From Pontibacter russatus (GTDB lineage: Bacteria > Bacteroidota > Bacteroidia > Cytophagales > Hymenobacteraceae): a stretch of 64,000 nucleotides of DNA. Below the pieces are notes generated by a model, which saw only the letters and a program-made list of their open reading frames with translations, did no database searches and had not been told where the DNA came from. Numbering within the stretch: the stretch's first letter is position 1; every line of letters starts with the position of its first letter. The position numbers were made by a program, and so were the translations under genes. Below, in pieces: positions 49,960 through 58,260 of the stretch. Location: the NCBI RefSeq assembly GCF_009931655.1, contig NZ_CP047984.1:2368501-2432500 (forward strand), in the 5' to 3' direction.

Positions 49960-52730
49960 TAGAATTTAAAATTATAGGTGATGGTGGGGATGGGCTGGCC
50001 GAAAATGGACATCTTATATCCTTTTATATCGCCTCCCTCCGATTTGAAGTAGATGGAGTACGGGTTCTTCCTCCCCGTCAGGTTATATATGGCCAGCGTC
50101 CAGGAGCTGTGCGCCAGCTTTCTCACCTTGTGGTTGCCCTCGATGTTCAGCGCAAAGTCGACGCGGTAGTAGTCGGGTACCCGGTAGGCGTTGCGCTCGG
50201 AGTAGTAGATGCGCTGGCTGTTGCCCATCGTGTATTTGGCGAGCGGCAGCGTAATGGGCCGGCCGGTGCTGTAGGTAAAGTTGAGCGAGCTGCTGAACCG
50301 TTGGCTGAAGCGGTAGTTGCTGATGAGGGTGAAGTCGTGCGGCTTGTCAAAGTTGCTGGGGTAGTAGTTGCCGTTGTTTATCTTCTCGCCGGTTTCCGCG
50401 CCGTCCACGCGCACCAGCGTGCGGGCGTAGGTATAGCTCGCCCAGCCGTTCAGCTTGCCTGTCGCCTTTTTCAGCATCACCTCCACGCCATAGGCCTTGC
50501 CCTCCGCGCTGGCCACGTCCGTCTCGATGTGGTGGTTCAGGATGAGCGAAGCGCCGCTCTTGAAATCCAGGAAGTCCTGCATCCGTTTGTAATACCCTTC
50601 CACCGAAAATTCGATGGTATTGGCCCTGAAGTTCCGGTAGTAGCCCAGCGCCACCTGGTCGCCCACTTGTGGCCGGATGTTGGCGTCGCTCAGTTTCCAG
50701 ACATCGGTGGGCGACACGGACGTGGTGTTGGAGAGCATATGGATGTACTGGCGCAGGCGGTTGAAACTCAGCTTGACGGAGGAATTGTCCGTTAGCCCCA
50801 GCCTTGCCGACAGCCGGTACTCCGGCCCGTGGAAGGTGGCAAACACGTCGCCCGATTTATATATAGCCGTGTCCTGAATGGTGCCCTCCGTCTTCGGGAA
50901 GCCGGGGGCGTAGGTGTTCACCTGCCTTGGCCCCATCGCGTTGAAAACAGAGTACCGCAGCCCCACCAGCACCGAGAAGCGGGGGCTTATATCGAACTTA
51001 TCGGATATATAAAGCGCGCTTTCGAGGGCCCGCTCCGTCTGCAGCCTGTCCGGCGCCACCAGCGACTCGCCTCTGTTGGGCATCAGGCTGCCGGGGTTCA
51101 CGTTATATAAGATAGAGCTCGCGCCGAAGTCCACGGTGTGTTTGGAGGTCGGGAAATAACTGAAGTCGGCCTGCAGGCTCGACTGGTTGATGCCGAAGGT
51201 AAGCCGCGAGGCATTCACCGGGTTCTTCTCGCTGGCCATATCATAATCGTAGTGGCTGTACACGCCCGTGAGCACGCCATAGAGCTGGTTCCGGAAAATG
51301 TGCTTCCACTTCAGGCTCGCCGCCTGGTTCGTGAACCGGTATAACGTGTCGGATGCCAGCCGGAATTTGTCTTTGCTGAGGTAGCCGTTCAGATACAGGG
51401 TATTCTTTTCGTCTATTTCGTGGCTGATGTGGCCGTTGATGTCGTAAAATGACGCGGAGCTTTCGTTGTAGGATTTGTTGGGCAGCTTCTTCAACAGCCA
51501 ATCGGAGTAGGTGCTGCGGCCCCCGATGAGGAAGGAGGTCTTGTCTTTTTTGATGGGGCCCTCCAGCGTGAGCCGGCTCGTGAGCAGGCCGATGCCGCCC
51601 GAGCCAGCAAAATCTTTCTTGTTCCCCTCCCGGCTCGTTACCTCCAGCACCGACGACAGGCGCCCGCCATACCGGGCCGGGATGCCGCTTTTGTAGAGTT
51701 CCACCGTTTTCAGCACGTCCGGGTTGAAGGCCGAGAAAAAGCCGAAGAGGTGCGAAGGGTTGTAGATGGTGGCGTCGTTGAAGAGAATCAGGTTCTGGTC
51801 GGTGCTGCCGCCGCGCACGTTCATGCCGGTGCTGCCCTCCCCCACCGACTTCACGCCCGGCAGCGTGAGCACCACGCGCAGGATATCCGTTTCGCCGAAG
51901 GCCGTGGGCACCTGCTTGATGGTGCGGATGTCCAGCTTCTCCATCCCCATCTGCAGCCCTGACACGTTCTTGTCTTTCTCGGCCTCTACCAGCACCTCCT
52001 TCAGTGTTCGCACATCCTCGGCTATCTCTATATCCAGCTTCCCGTCCGAATACAGCATGATCTGGCGCCGCGTATTCTCCAGCCCGATGGCCTTTACCTT
52101 CAATTCGTGGCGGCCCACCGGCAGCGTAATAGAGTAATAGCCGTACTGGTCGGAGGTGGTGCCTATCAGCGGCGACTCTATATAGACGGCCGCCCCGATA
52201 ATGGCTTCGCCGGTTTTGATGTCGCGCAGGTGCCCGGCCAGGTTGGCTTCGCCGGTTGCGCCCTCCCGTTTCGCCCCTATCTCGTAGAGTTTCAGCTCTG
52301 AGCCGGCTTTTCTGGATACACTTTCCTCTGGTTGCAGCTGCGCTACCTGCGGGGCCTTGTCTTCCGTCGCTTCCACAGGCTCAAAGAATCCCTCCGGCAG
52401 GCTGGTGCTGAGTTGTCTTCCTTTGGTGATGAACACATGCCCCCGGTCATCAATGGAAAACTGCAGATCCGTATTCTGAAAAATTTGTGTAAGCAGGGCA
52501 GGCAACGGCTGTTCCTGGGCCTGCAGCGTGACGGTGAGGCTGTCCAGAGCGGCGGCATCGAAGTATATATGGTAATCCGTCTGCGCCTCCACCTCCCGGG
52601 CAAACTCCTCGAAAGTAGCCGCCTTAAAGCTCCCGCTAACCAGGGCCTGCCCCGTTTGCTGCGCCAGACCCTGCGCTGCGCTGCACACCACCACGAGAAG
52701 AGCCAGGAAGATACGGTACAGGTAAGCCAT
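49959..52730 (-). CDS. TonB-dependent receptor with STN and carboxypeptidase-like domains
   Basis: A 923-residue outer-membrane receptor. After the signal peptide (about 1-23) comes an STN domain (about 30-110, ATFEEFAREVEAQTDYHIYF), usually linked to signal transduction through FecR-like partners, though none is encoded here. A carboxypeptidase regulatory-like domain (about 165-250) follows, then a plug (LPGVKSVGEGSTGMNVRGGS near 290) and a barrel ending ITYNFKF. It is preceded by a 260-residue secreted protein and followed by DUF4249 and MG2 genes, forming a four-gene outer-membrane operon. The ligand is unknown. Confidence 0.92.
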   Translation of the reverse strand: MAYLYRIFLALLVVVCSAAQGLAQQTGQALVSGSFKAATFEEFAREVEAQTDYHIYFDAAALDSLTVTLQAQEQPLPALLTQIFQNTDLQFSIDDRGHVFITKGRQLSTSLPEGFFEPVEATEDKAPQVAQLQPEESVSRKAGSELKLYEIGAKREGATGEANLAGHLRDIKTGEAIIGAAVYIESPLIGTTSDQYGYYSITLPVGRHELKVKAIGLENTRRQIMLYSDGKLDIEIAEDVRTLKEVLVEAEKDKNVSGLQMGMEKLDIRTIKQVPTAFGETDILRVVLTLPGVKSVGEGSTGMNVRGGSTDQNLILFNDATIYNPSHLFGFFSAFNPDVLKTVELYKSGIPARYGGRLSSVLEVTSREGNKKDFAGSGGIGLLTSRLTLEGPIKKDKTSFLIGGRSTYSDWLLKKLPNKSYNESSASFYDINGHISHEIDEKNTLYLNGYLSKDKFRLASDTLYRFTNQAASLKWKHIFRNQLYGVLTGVYSHYDYDMASEKNPVNASRLTFGINQSSLQADFSYFPTSKHTVDFGASSILYNVNPGSLMPNRGESLVAPDRLQTERALESALYISDKFDISPRFSVLVGLRYSVFNAMGPRQVNTYAPGFPKTEGTIQDTAIYKSGDVFATFHGPEYRLSARLGLTDNSSVKLSFNRLRQYIHMLSNTTSVSPTDVWKLSDANIRPQVGDQVALGYYRNFRANTIEFSVEGYYKRMQDFLDFKSGASLILNHHIETDVASAEGKAYGVEVMLKKATGKLNGWASYTYARTLVRVDGAETGEKINNGNYYPSNFDKPHDFTLISNYRFSQRFSSSLNFTYSTGRPITLPLAKYTMGNSQRIYYSERNAYRVPDYYRVDFALNIEGNHKVRKLAHSSWTLAIYNLTGRKNPYSIYFKSEGGDIKGYKMSIFGQPIPTITYNFKF

Positions 52731-52801
52731 ATATGCAGGGGTTATGCCTGGCGAACAGGCGGGCTAAGTTTGTTAGTGGAGAAATATGCTTGTCGGAAAG
52801 T

Positions 52802-53584
52802 TTAGTTATCGCTGCGCTCCGGCTCGTCAGGTGGTAGGCCGTCGTAGTACCGGGTGAGGGCAAGAATCGCCTCTTCCCGCTGCTTCCTGAACTTCAGCCG
52901 GTTTGACCTGGCGTATTGCTGCAGCTCTTTCTTTTTGTCTTTGAACACTTTGTAAACAGATGGCTTGCTGCTTACCTGGTGGTATTTCCCGTCTTTCCGG
53001 ATATAGAACGTGTCGGCCACCCGAAACTCGCCCTCCATACCGGTTGGCGTGGCCTTGTCCTGCATGTTCCTGCTCCTCCTGACCAGAAACTGGGTGTCGC
53101 TGCTGTGCAGCAGGTCATAAAACCCCGGCTGAAGCACTTCCGCGCTGGCACTGTCTGCCTCCAGGCGCACAAATGTGTGCCCGTGCAACTGAAACGTGTC
53201 AATTTTTGAGGTAATCAGCTTCAGCAGAAGGCCGCTGCTGTTGTGGGGTGCCACCACTTCGTCTGTCACCATATCATAAAGCAGCGGCACTCCCGTGTGC
53301 CAGGCCCCGTCGTAGAAAATGTTCCCCCGCACGGCTGCCTTCGAGACAAAAAATTGGTTTCCCTCAAAGTGGGGCTTTTTATAGTCGATATACTCGGTGC
53401 CGTTATACAGGTGTGTCTGGACTCCTACGCCTGTTTCATATATAGCCAGCGCATGCTGCACGGCCTTTTGCAGAAAAGCTGTGTCGGCGGCAGGAAAACC
53501 CTGGGCCTGCGCTCTGTTTGCAGCCATCAGGCAAAGCGGCAGCGCCATGCCCAAAAGAAAATTCACCCGTTTTAACAGCTGCAT
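52802..53584 (-). CDS. Exported hypothetical protein heading the TonB/DUF4249 operon
   Basis: A 260-residue protein with a Sec signal peptide (hydrophobic about 8-27, cleavage near ANRAQA). The mature part has aromatic, beta-rich stretches (GTEYIDYKKPHFEGNQFFVS, GNIFYDGAWHTGVPLLYDMV) and a basic helical C-terminus. I do not assign a family, although similar proteins often sit before carboxypeptidase-like TonB receptors in this phylum. It lies 72 bp upstream of the receptor start and is probably cotranscribed. Likely periplasmic or outer-membrane; role unknown. Confidence 0.68.
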   Translation of the reverse strand: MQLLKRVNFLLGMALPLCLMAANRAQAQGFPAADTAFLQKAVQHALAIYETGVGVQTHLYNGTEYIDYKKPHFEGNQFFVSKAAVRGNIFYDGAWHTGVPLLYDMVTDEVVAPHNSSGLLLKLITSKIDTFQLHGHTFVRLEADSASAEVLQPGFYDLLHSSDTQFLVRRSRNMQDKATPTGMEGEFRVADTFYIRKDGKYHQVSSKPSVYKVFKDKKKELQQYARSNRLKFRKQREEAILALTRYYDGLPPDEPERSDN

Positions 53585-53744
53585 TTGCTATATGGTATAT
53601 AAGATACATTCTTCAGTAAGTTAAGCTACGGATTAGATATATACAAGTATTGTCGTAATATTCTCCTATATATAGCTGCCCATATATCCATGCGCCATAT
53701 AGGCTGCTTTAAAGGCTGAGGTGGTTTCAGGAAAAGGACCGGCC

Positions 53745-54890
53745 TCATAGCTTTGCGGCCATATCCCAGATGGCTTTCACGAAGAACTCCCAACTGAACT
53801 TCTTTTTGTGGTGCCGGATGTTACGGGAGAAGGTTGCTGCCTCTCCGGAGGTGAAAAAGCGTGCCACCGCCGTGGCAATCGCCTCCGGCTCCGGGGCCAC
53901 CACATAGCCGACTTCCCCGTCCGGCACCAGTTCCGCCAAGCCTCCTACGTTTGTCACCACCATGGGCTTGTCGAAATGATAGGCAATCTGCGTGACACCG
54001 CTTTGGGTGGCGTGCCGGTAGGGCTGCACCACCAGGTCAGCGGCGCTGAAGTAGTGGCGCACGGCGGCGTTGGGTATGAAATTGGTGTGCAGCACCAGGT
54101 GGCCCTGCAGGTTGAGCTTTTCTACAAGTTCATGGTACGGGGCTGCATCCTCGTAAAACTCACCGGCCACCAGCAGCTTTATGTCCGGGCGCTGCTGCAG
54201 GGCGGGCGCTGCCATGGCCTGCAGCAGCAGGTCCAGCCCTTTGTAGGCCCGGATGAAGCCAAAGAAGAGGATATAATTGTAGGCCGGGTCGAGGTTCAGC
54301 GCGGCGCAGGCGGCGGCTTTCGTTTCGGTGGCGCCAAAGTTGTCGTAGAGCGGGTGGGGCAGGTATATGCTCGGCTTCTGCGGCTCAAACTGCTTCAGAT
54401 CCTGCAGTACCGCACGCGACATGGTGATGAAGCCGTGGCAGGCGCTGAGGAAGTACTTGGTGAAGGGCACGTCGCCGGGGCGCGTCTCGTGCGGCACCAC
54501 GTTGTCCGTGATGGCCAGGATGCGGCTGTGCCCGTTGCGTTGGATGAGGCGCGCCATGGTACCGAAGGCCGGGCCCATAAACGGCAGCCAGAACCGGAAA
54601 ATCACGAGGTCAGGCCGCTGCCTATATATATACCTGCCGGCGCCCCACCAGCTAAGCGGGTTCACAGAGTTGATCAGGACTTTGATGCGCAGGCCGGGCG
54701 GGGCAGGCTCGTCAGAGTACTGGCTTTTGCCGGGGAACAGAAAGGAAGGGTACTGCAGGCTGAAGGTTACGATCTCCACCTCGTCTCCTGCCTCCTGAAA
54801 AGCGTAGGCCAGGCGCTCGTTAAAGGTGGCCATGCCGCCGCCGCGCAGGGGGTAGGCCGGACCAACAATGATTACCCGCCGCGCCGCCAT
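53745..54890 (-). CDS. Glycosyltransferase family 4
   Basis: A 381-residue GT-B fold enzyme of GT4 type that transfers a sugar from an NDP-sugar in the cytosol. The N-terminal domain opens RVIIVGPAYPLRGGGMATFN (Gly-rich acceptor loop). The C-terminal domain has NYILFFGFIRAYKGLDLLLQA, ADLVVQPYRHATQSGVTQIAYHF and VPDGEVGYVVAPEPEAI, the EX7E-type donor region being present in a Gln/Thr-containing variant. Its ATG overlaps the stop of the upstream glycosyltransferase by 1 bp, so the pair works on the same glycan or glycolipid. Confidence 0.9.
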   Translation of the reverse strand: MAARRVIIVGPAYPLRGGGMATFNERLAYAFQEAGDEVEIVTFSLQYPSFLFPGKSQYSDEPAPPGLRIKVLINSVNPLSWWGAGRYIYRQRPDLVIFRFWLPFMGPAFGTMARLIQRNGHSRILAITDNVVPHETRPGDVPFTKYFLSACHGFITMSRAVLQDLKQFEPQKPSIYLPHPLYDNFGATETKAAACAALNLDPAYNYILFFGFIRAYKGLDLLLQAMAAPALQQRPDIKLLVAGEFYEDAAPYHELVEKLNLQGHLVLHTNFIPNAAVRHYFSAADLVVQPYRHATQSGVTQIAYHFDKPMVVTNVGGLAELVPDGEVGYVVAPEPEAIATAVARFFTSGEAATFSRNIRHHKKKFSWEFFVKAIWDMAAKL

Positions 54891-55864
54891 TACTTCTTCA
54901 GGGCCCCTACCCGGTCCCGGATCAGGTACTCGTTGCGCTTATTGGAGACCAGGGAAATCATCTCGGCCAGGAAACCGGCCAGAAACAGCTGCACCCCCAG
55001 TATAACGGCCACCAGGGCCAGGAAGAACAGCGGCTGGTCCACGATGTCGCGCACGCGGCCGCCCTGATAAAGGCCAAGCACCTTCTGCAGGATCAGCCAT
55101 ACGGTGATGCCCAGACCCACGACAAACATGAGGGTGCCCATCGTGCCGAAGAAGTGCATGGGGCGCTTTTTGAAGCGGCTCACGAAGGTGATGGAAAGCA
55201 GGTCGAGGAAACCGTACACGAAGCGCTCCAGTCCGAACTTGGTGGTGCCGTACTTGCGCTCCTGGTGCTGCACCGGCTTCTCCCCAATCCTGGTGAAGCC
55301 GTTCCATTTGGCGATAACGGGGATATAGCGGTGCATCTCGCCGTGTACCTCAATGCTTTTCACCACCAGTTGGCGGTAGGCTTTCAGGCCGCAGTTGAAG
55401 TCGTGCAGCTGTATGCCGGACAGCTTGCGGGTGGCGGCGTTGAAAAGTTTAGTGGGGATGGTCTTGCTCGGCGGGTCGTAGCGCTTCTTTTTCCAGCCGC
55501 TCACCAGGTCGTATTTCTGGTTTTTGATCATGTCGTACAGCGCCGGAATCTCCTCCGGGCTGTCCTGCAAATCGGCGTCCATGGTGATGACCACCTCGCC
55601 GGTGCAGCGCCGGAAACCCTCGTTCAGGGCGGCCGACTTGCCGTAGTTGCGGTTAAAGCTGATGCCCTTCACGGCCTTGTCTTCGGCGCCTATGCCGCAC
55701 ACCACCTCCCACGAGCGGTCGGTGCTGCCGTCGTCCACCAGTATCACTTCATAAGAGAACTCGTGCGCGTGCATCACGCGCCTGATCCAGCGCACCAGCT
55801 CAGGCAGCGACTCTTCCTCGTTGAAGAGGGGAACCACTACCGAAATATCATAGGGGTATTGCAT
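54890..55864 (-). CDS. Glycosyltransferase family 2, polyprenyl-phosphate type (DPM1/GtrB-like)
   Basis: A 324-residue membrane-linked GT2. The GT-A domain opens ISVVVPLFNEEESLPELVRW, with IMDADLQDSPEEIPALYD (DxD-like DAD) and the GLKAYRQ block typical of dolichyl/undecaprenyl-phosphate sugar transferases. Two C-terminal transmembrane helices (about 235-260 and 275-300) fit GtrB/ArnC-type enzymes. It would move a sugar onto undecaprenyl phosphate for export to surface polymers. It overlaps the downstream GT4 gene and follows a DUF4199 gene by 3 bp. Confidence 0.93.
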   Translation of the reverse strand: MQYPYDISVVVPLFNEEESLPELVRWIRRVMHAHEFSYEVILVDDGSTDRSWEVVCGIGAEDKAVKGISFNRNYGKSAALNEGFRRCTGEVVITMDADLQDSPEEIPALYDMIKNQKYDLVSGWKKKRYDPPSKTIPTKLFNAATRKLSGIQLHDFNCGLKAYRQLVVKSIEVHGEMHRYIPVIAKWNGFTRIGEKPVQHQERKYGTTKFGLERFVYGFLDLLSITFVSRFKKRPMHFFGTMGTLMFVVGLGITVWLILQKVLGLYQGGRVRDIVDQPLFFLALVAVILGVQLFLAGFLAEMISLVSNKRNEYLIRDRVGALKK

Positions 55865-55867
55865 GTG

Positions 55868-56392
55868 TTATTCAAACTCCGGCCGGCTGTTCTTCATTAT
55901 TGCGGAGATGATCAGCGACAGGATAAAACCGACAATCAGGGTCAGAACCGTTCCGCCCAGTATCATGGTCAGCGGGCCCTGGAAATTCTCGGCCACGGCC
56001 ATACCCGCATCTATCTGCTCGTCAGACAGGCCCTGCAGCACCATCTGCTCCCGCTGCTTCTCCATCATGCGGGCCATATATCCGGTGTCTACGAATGAGG
56101 TATATACCCAGGTGAAAAGGCCCGACATAAAGCCGAACACCGCCGCCAGCAAGGTACCGATCCCCAGTCCCTGCCCGTACGACATATAGCCGAAGTTCTG
56201 CTCTTTGTAGCTTTTCATGGCCACTACAATGCCGATGATCAGGATGATGTAGCCCAGGCTGCTGAGCCAGCGGTTATCGCCCAGATCGGCTATCATGATG
56301 ATCGTCTGGAAGATGATGCCCATCAGGCCAAAGATGAGACCGTATTTGAAGGCAACAGCTGCCACCGAGGGTTGTTTTTCTGCCACAGTCAT
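55868..56392 (-). CDS. DUF4199 membrane protein (copy A)
   Basis: A 174-residue inner-membrane protein with four hydrophobic helices. It shows KYGLIFGLMGIIFQ at about 14-27, IVVAMKSYKEQNFGYMSYGQGLGIG (the DUF4199 hallmark, lacking an F-to-Y pattern in part) and two C-terminal helices. Function unknown. It is 27 bp downstream of a second DUF4199 gene and 3 bp upstream of the GT2 gene, so all belong to one leftward operon. The two DUF4199 proteins share the same plan and probably form a heteromer or arose by duplication. Confidence 0.88.
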   Translation of the reverse strand: MTVAEKQPSVAAVAFKYGLIFGLMGIIFQTIIMIADLGDNRWLSSLGYIILIIGIVVAMKSYKEQNFGYMSYGQGLGIGTLLAAVFGFMSGLFTWVYTSFVDTGYMARMMEKQREQMVLQGLSDEQIDAGMAVAENFQGPLTMILGGTVLTLIVGFILSLIISAIMKNSRPEFE

Positions 56393-56419
56393 AGTGTTCG
56401 ATTTTATAGGTTTACGTTT

Positions 56420-56929
56420 CTACTTACGGAAAAAAACGGCCGCAATCAACGAGAATATCCCCCCTACAAAAATCCGCCTCAAAAAATCGTCGGCCGCCAG
56501 CATGCCGGGTGTCAGGGAAGCCATTGCCTGGTACGCCTCCTCATATTTTTTCTCTCCTAGCAGCTTCACCTGTTCCTCCCGCGTTGCCTCCAGCAGGGCC
56601 TTCATCTCGGCCACGTGCTGCTGCACCACCTCCGGCCCGGCTATATATACAAACAGGAACACCAGCATGGCTGTGGTGAGCGCCGTGTAGAAGGCCACCG
56701 ACAAGCCCACCCGCAAGCCCCGGCCAAAGCCGATCTCACCCTCGTGAAACAGCTTGAAGTACCGGATGGCCACGAATATAAATACCGGAATAGGCAGGTA
56801 CGTCAACCGCCCCATATCCCCGAAGGGATTATAGCCCATAAAGTAAAGGACCAGTACCAGCACAAAACAGGCCAGGCTGCATAGCACGCCGTAGCGTATC
56901 CCTACCCGCGTTATTGTCTGATTAAACAT
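56420..56929 (-). CDS. DUF4199 membrane protein (copy B)
   Basis: A 169-residue inner-membrane protein with four hydrophobic helices. RVGIRYGVLCSLACFVLVLVLY is helix one, and IRYFKLFHEGEIGFGRGLRVG gives the DUF4199 central motif (acidic residue, then Gly-rich turn). It ends with a helix and a short charged tail. Function unknown. It starts 58 bp downstream of the dihydroorotase-like gene and is the paralogue of the next gene. Confidence 0.88.
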   Translation of the reverse strand: MFNQTITRVGIRYGVLCSLACFVLVLVLYFMGYNPFGDMGRLTYLPIPVFIFVAIRYFKLFHEGEIGFGRGLRVGLSVAFYTALTTAMLVFLFVYIAGPEVVQQHVAEMKALLEATREEQVKLLGEKKYEEAYQAMASLTPGMLAADDFLRRIFVGGIFSLIAAVFFRK

Positions 56930-56987
56930 ATCGCACGCGAGGCGCTATTGCCGCTGGGGCAACATGACCTCAATATAGGTATAAAAA

Positions 56988-58259
56988 TTAGAAAGATTGC
57001 GAAAGCACCGCCTGCCCCTTGTGGATAGTGCCCAGCACTTTTCCCTTCAGCTGCTGCCCGAAGAAGGGGCTGTTCCCGGATTTGGATTCCGTGGCCGCCG
57101 CTATCGGTGTCCAGGCGGCACCCGGGTTGAACAGCGTCAGGTTGGCGGCCTCCCCTACGGCAATAACCGGCTCCGGCAAACGCAGGACACGCCGAGGGCC
57201 GGAAGTAAACTTCTCCACCAGTTGCTCTACCGACAGCACGTCTGTCAGGGTGGTGTTGGCCACGGCAAAGGCCGTCTCCAGGTTAATGATGCCGAAATCC
57301 GCCAGGTCAAACTCCAGCTTCTTCGCCTCCGTGTCGTGGGGTATATGCGCCGACACCAGGGCATCGATGGTGCCATCCTGCAAGCCCTGCTTGATGGCTG
57401 CCACGTCGGTTTCGCTCCGGAAGGGGGGAGCCACTTTGTAGTTCGTGTCGAAGGGGCGGATGGTATCGTCGGTGAATGCCGCCTGGTAACTGGCCACATC
57501 GCAGGTTACGTGGAGGCCAGCGGCTTTCGCCTGCCGCACCGCCTCAATAGCCGCCGCCGTAGAAAGTAAAGAGAAGTGGATGCGCCCGCCCGTATAAGCG
57601 AGCAGTTGCAGGTCGCGGGTTACCATCACCTCCTCGGCCAGAGACGGGATGCCTTTCATGCCCAGGCGGGTGCTGGCCTCCCCTTCGTGCATCTGCCCGT
57701 GCTCTGTCAGGCGCGTGTGCTCGGGTTTGTTCATCAGCAGGCCATCGAACAGCTGCACATACTGCAGCGCCTTCAGGAGGATGTCGACGCCCTGCAGCGG
57801 TCTGGCGCCGTCGGTAAACGCGATGGCTCCCGCCTGGTGCAGGTCTATCATCTCCGTCAGGTCCTTGCCCTGCGCGCCTATCGTGATGGCCGCTGCCGGC
57901 AGCAGCGTGACGGGCAGTTGCTGCGACCTGTTCTGTATATAACTAATGGCTCCCTTCGTCTGCACCACCGGGTCCGTGTTCGGCAGGCACACCACCTCGG
58001 TAAAGCCTCCCGCCGCCGCCGCCGCCGCCAGCGAATGCAGGTCCTCTTTGTACTCCAGGCCGGGCTCGCCCACAACCGCATGCATATCCACCCACCCCGC
58101 CGACACGCACAAGCCTTCTGTGGCAACGGTCTCGTCTGCCTCCGGCGCCTCCTGCCCTATATAGGTGATGATGCCGTTTTCGATGAGGATGTTCTGCTGC
58201 TGTGAATGGTATCGGGATTGTGGGTTGTAGATTGTTGCTGCCTGGAGAAGTATTTTCAT
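56988..58259 (-). CDS. Dihydroorotase-like protein lacking metal ligands (likely non-catalytic)
   Basis: A 423-residue amidohydrolase-fold protein clearly in the dihydroorotase family (VDMHAVVGEPGLEYKEDL, LPNTDPVVQ, VSAHIPHDTEAK, LRLPEPVIAVGEAANLTLF). Key residues are missing. The HxH zinc site reads H60-A-V62; the substrate Arg after it is G64; the later HxxHxST site reads IHFSLLST; the Asp of TDHxPH is Ala in SAHIPH. In known systems such PyrC-like pseudo-enzymes associate with aspartate transcarbamoylase (PyrB). It precedes DUF4199 and glycosyltransferase genes and lies 1 bp after the BatA gene. The folded subunit is probably structural. Confidence 0.88.
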   Translation of the reverse strand: MKILLQAATIYNPQSRYHSQQQNILIENGIITYIGQEAPEADETVATEGLCVSAGWVDMHAVVGEPGLEYKEDLHSLAAAAAAGGFTEVVCLPNTDPVVQTKGAISYIQNRSQQLPVTLLPAAAITIGAQGKDLTEMIDLHQAGAIAFTDGARPLQGVDILLKALQYVQLFDGLLMNKPEHTRLTEHGQMHEGEASTRLGMKGIPSLAEEVMVTRDLQLLAYTGGRIHFSLLSTAAAIEAVRQAKAAGLHVTCDVASYQAAFTDDTIRPFDTNYKVAPPFRSETDVAAIKQGLQDGTIDALVSAHIPHDTEAKKLEFDLADFGIINLETAFAVANTTLTDVLSVEQLVEKFTSGPRRVLRLPEPVIAVGEAANLTLFNPGAAWTPIAAATESKSGNSPFFGQQLKGKVLGTIHKGQAVLSQSF

Positions 58260-58260
58260 G

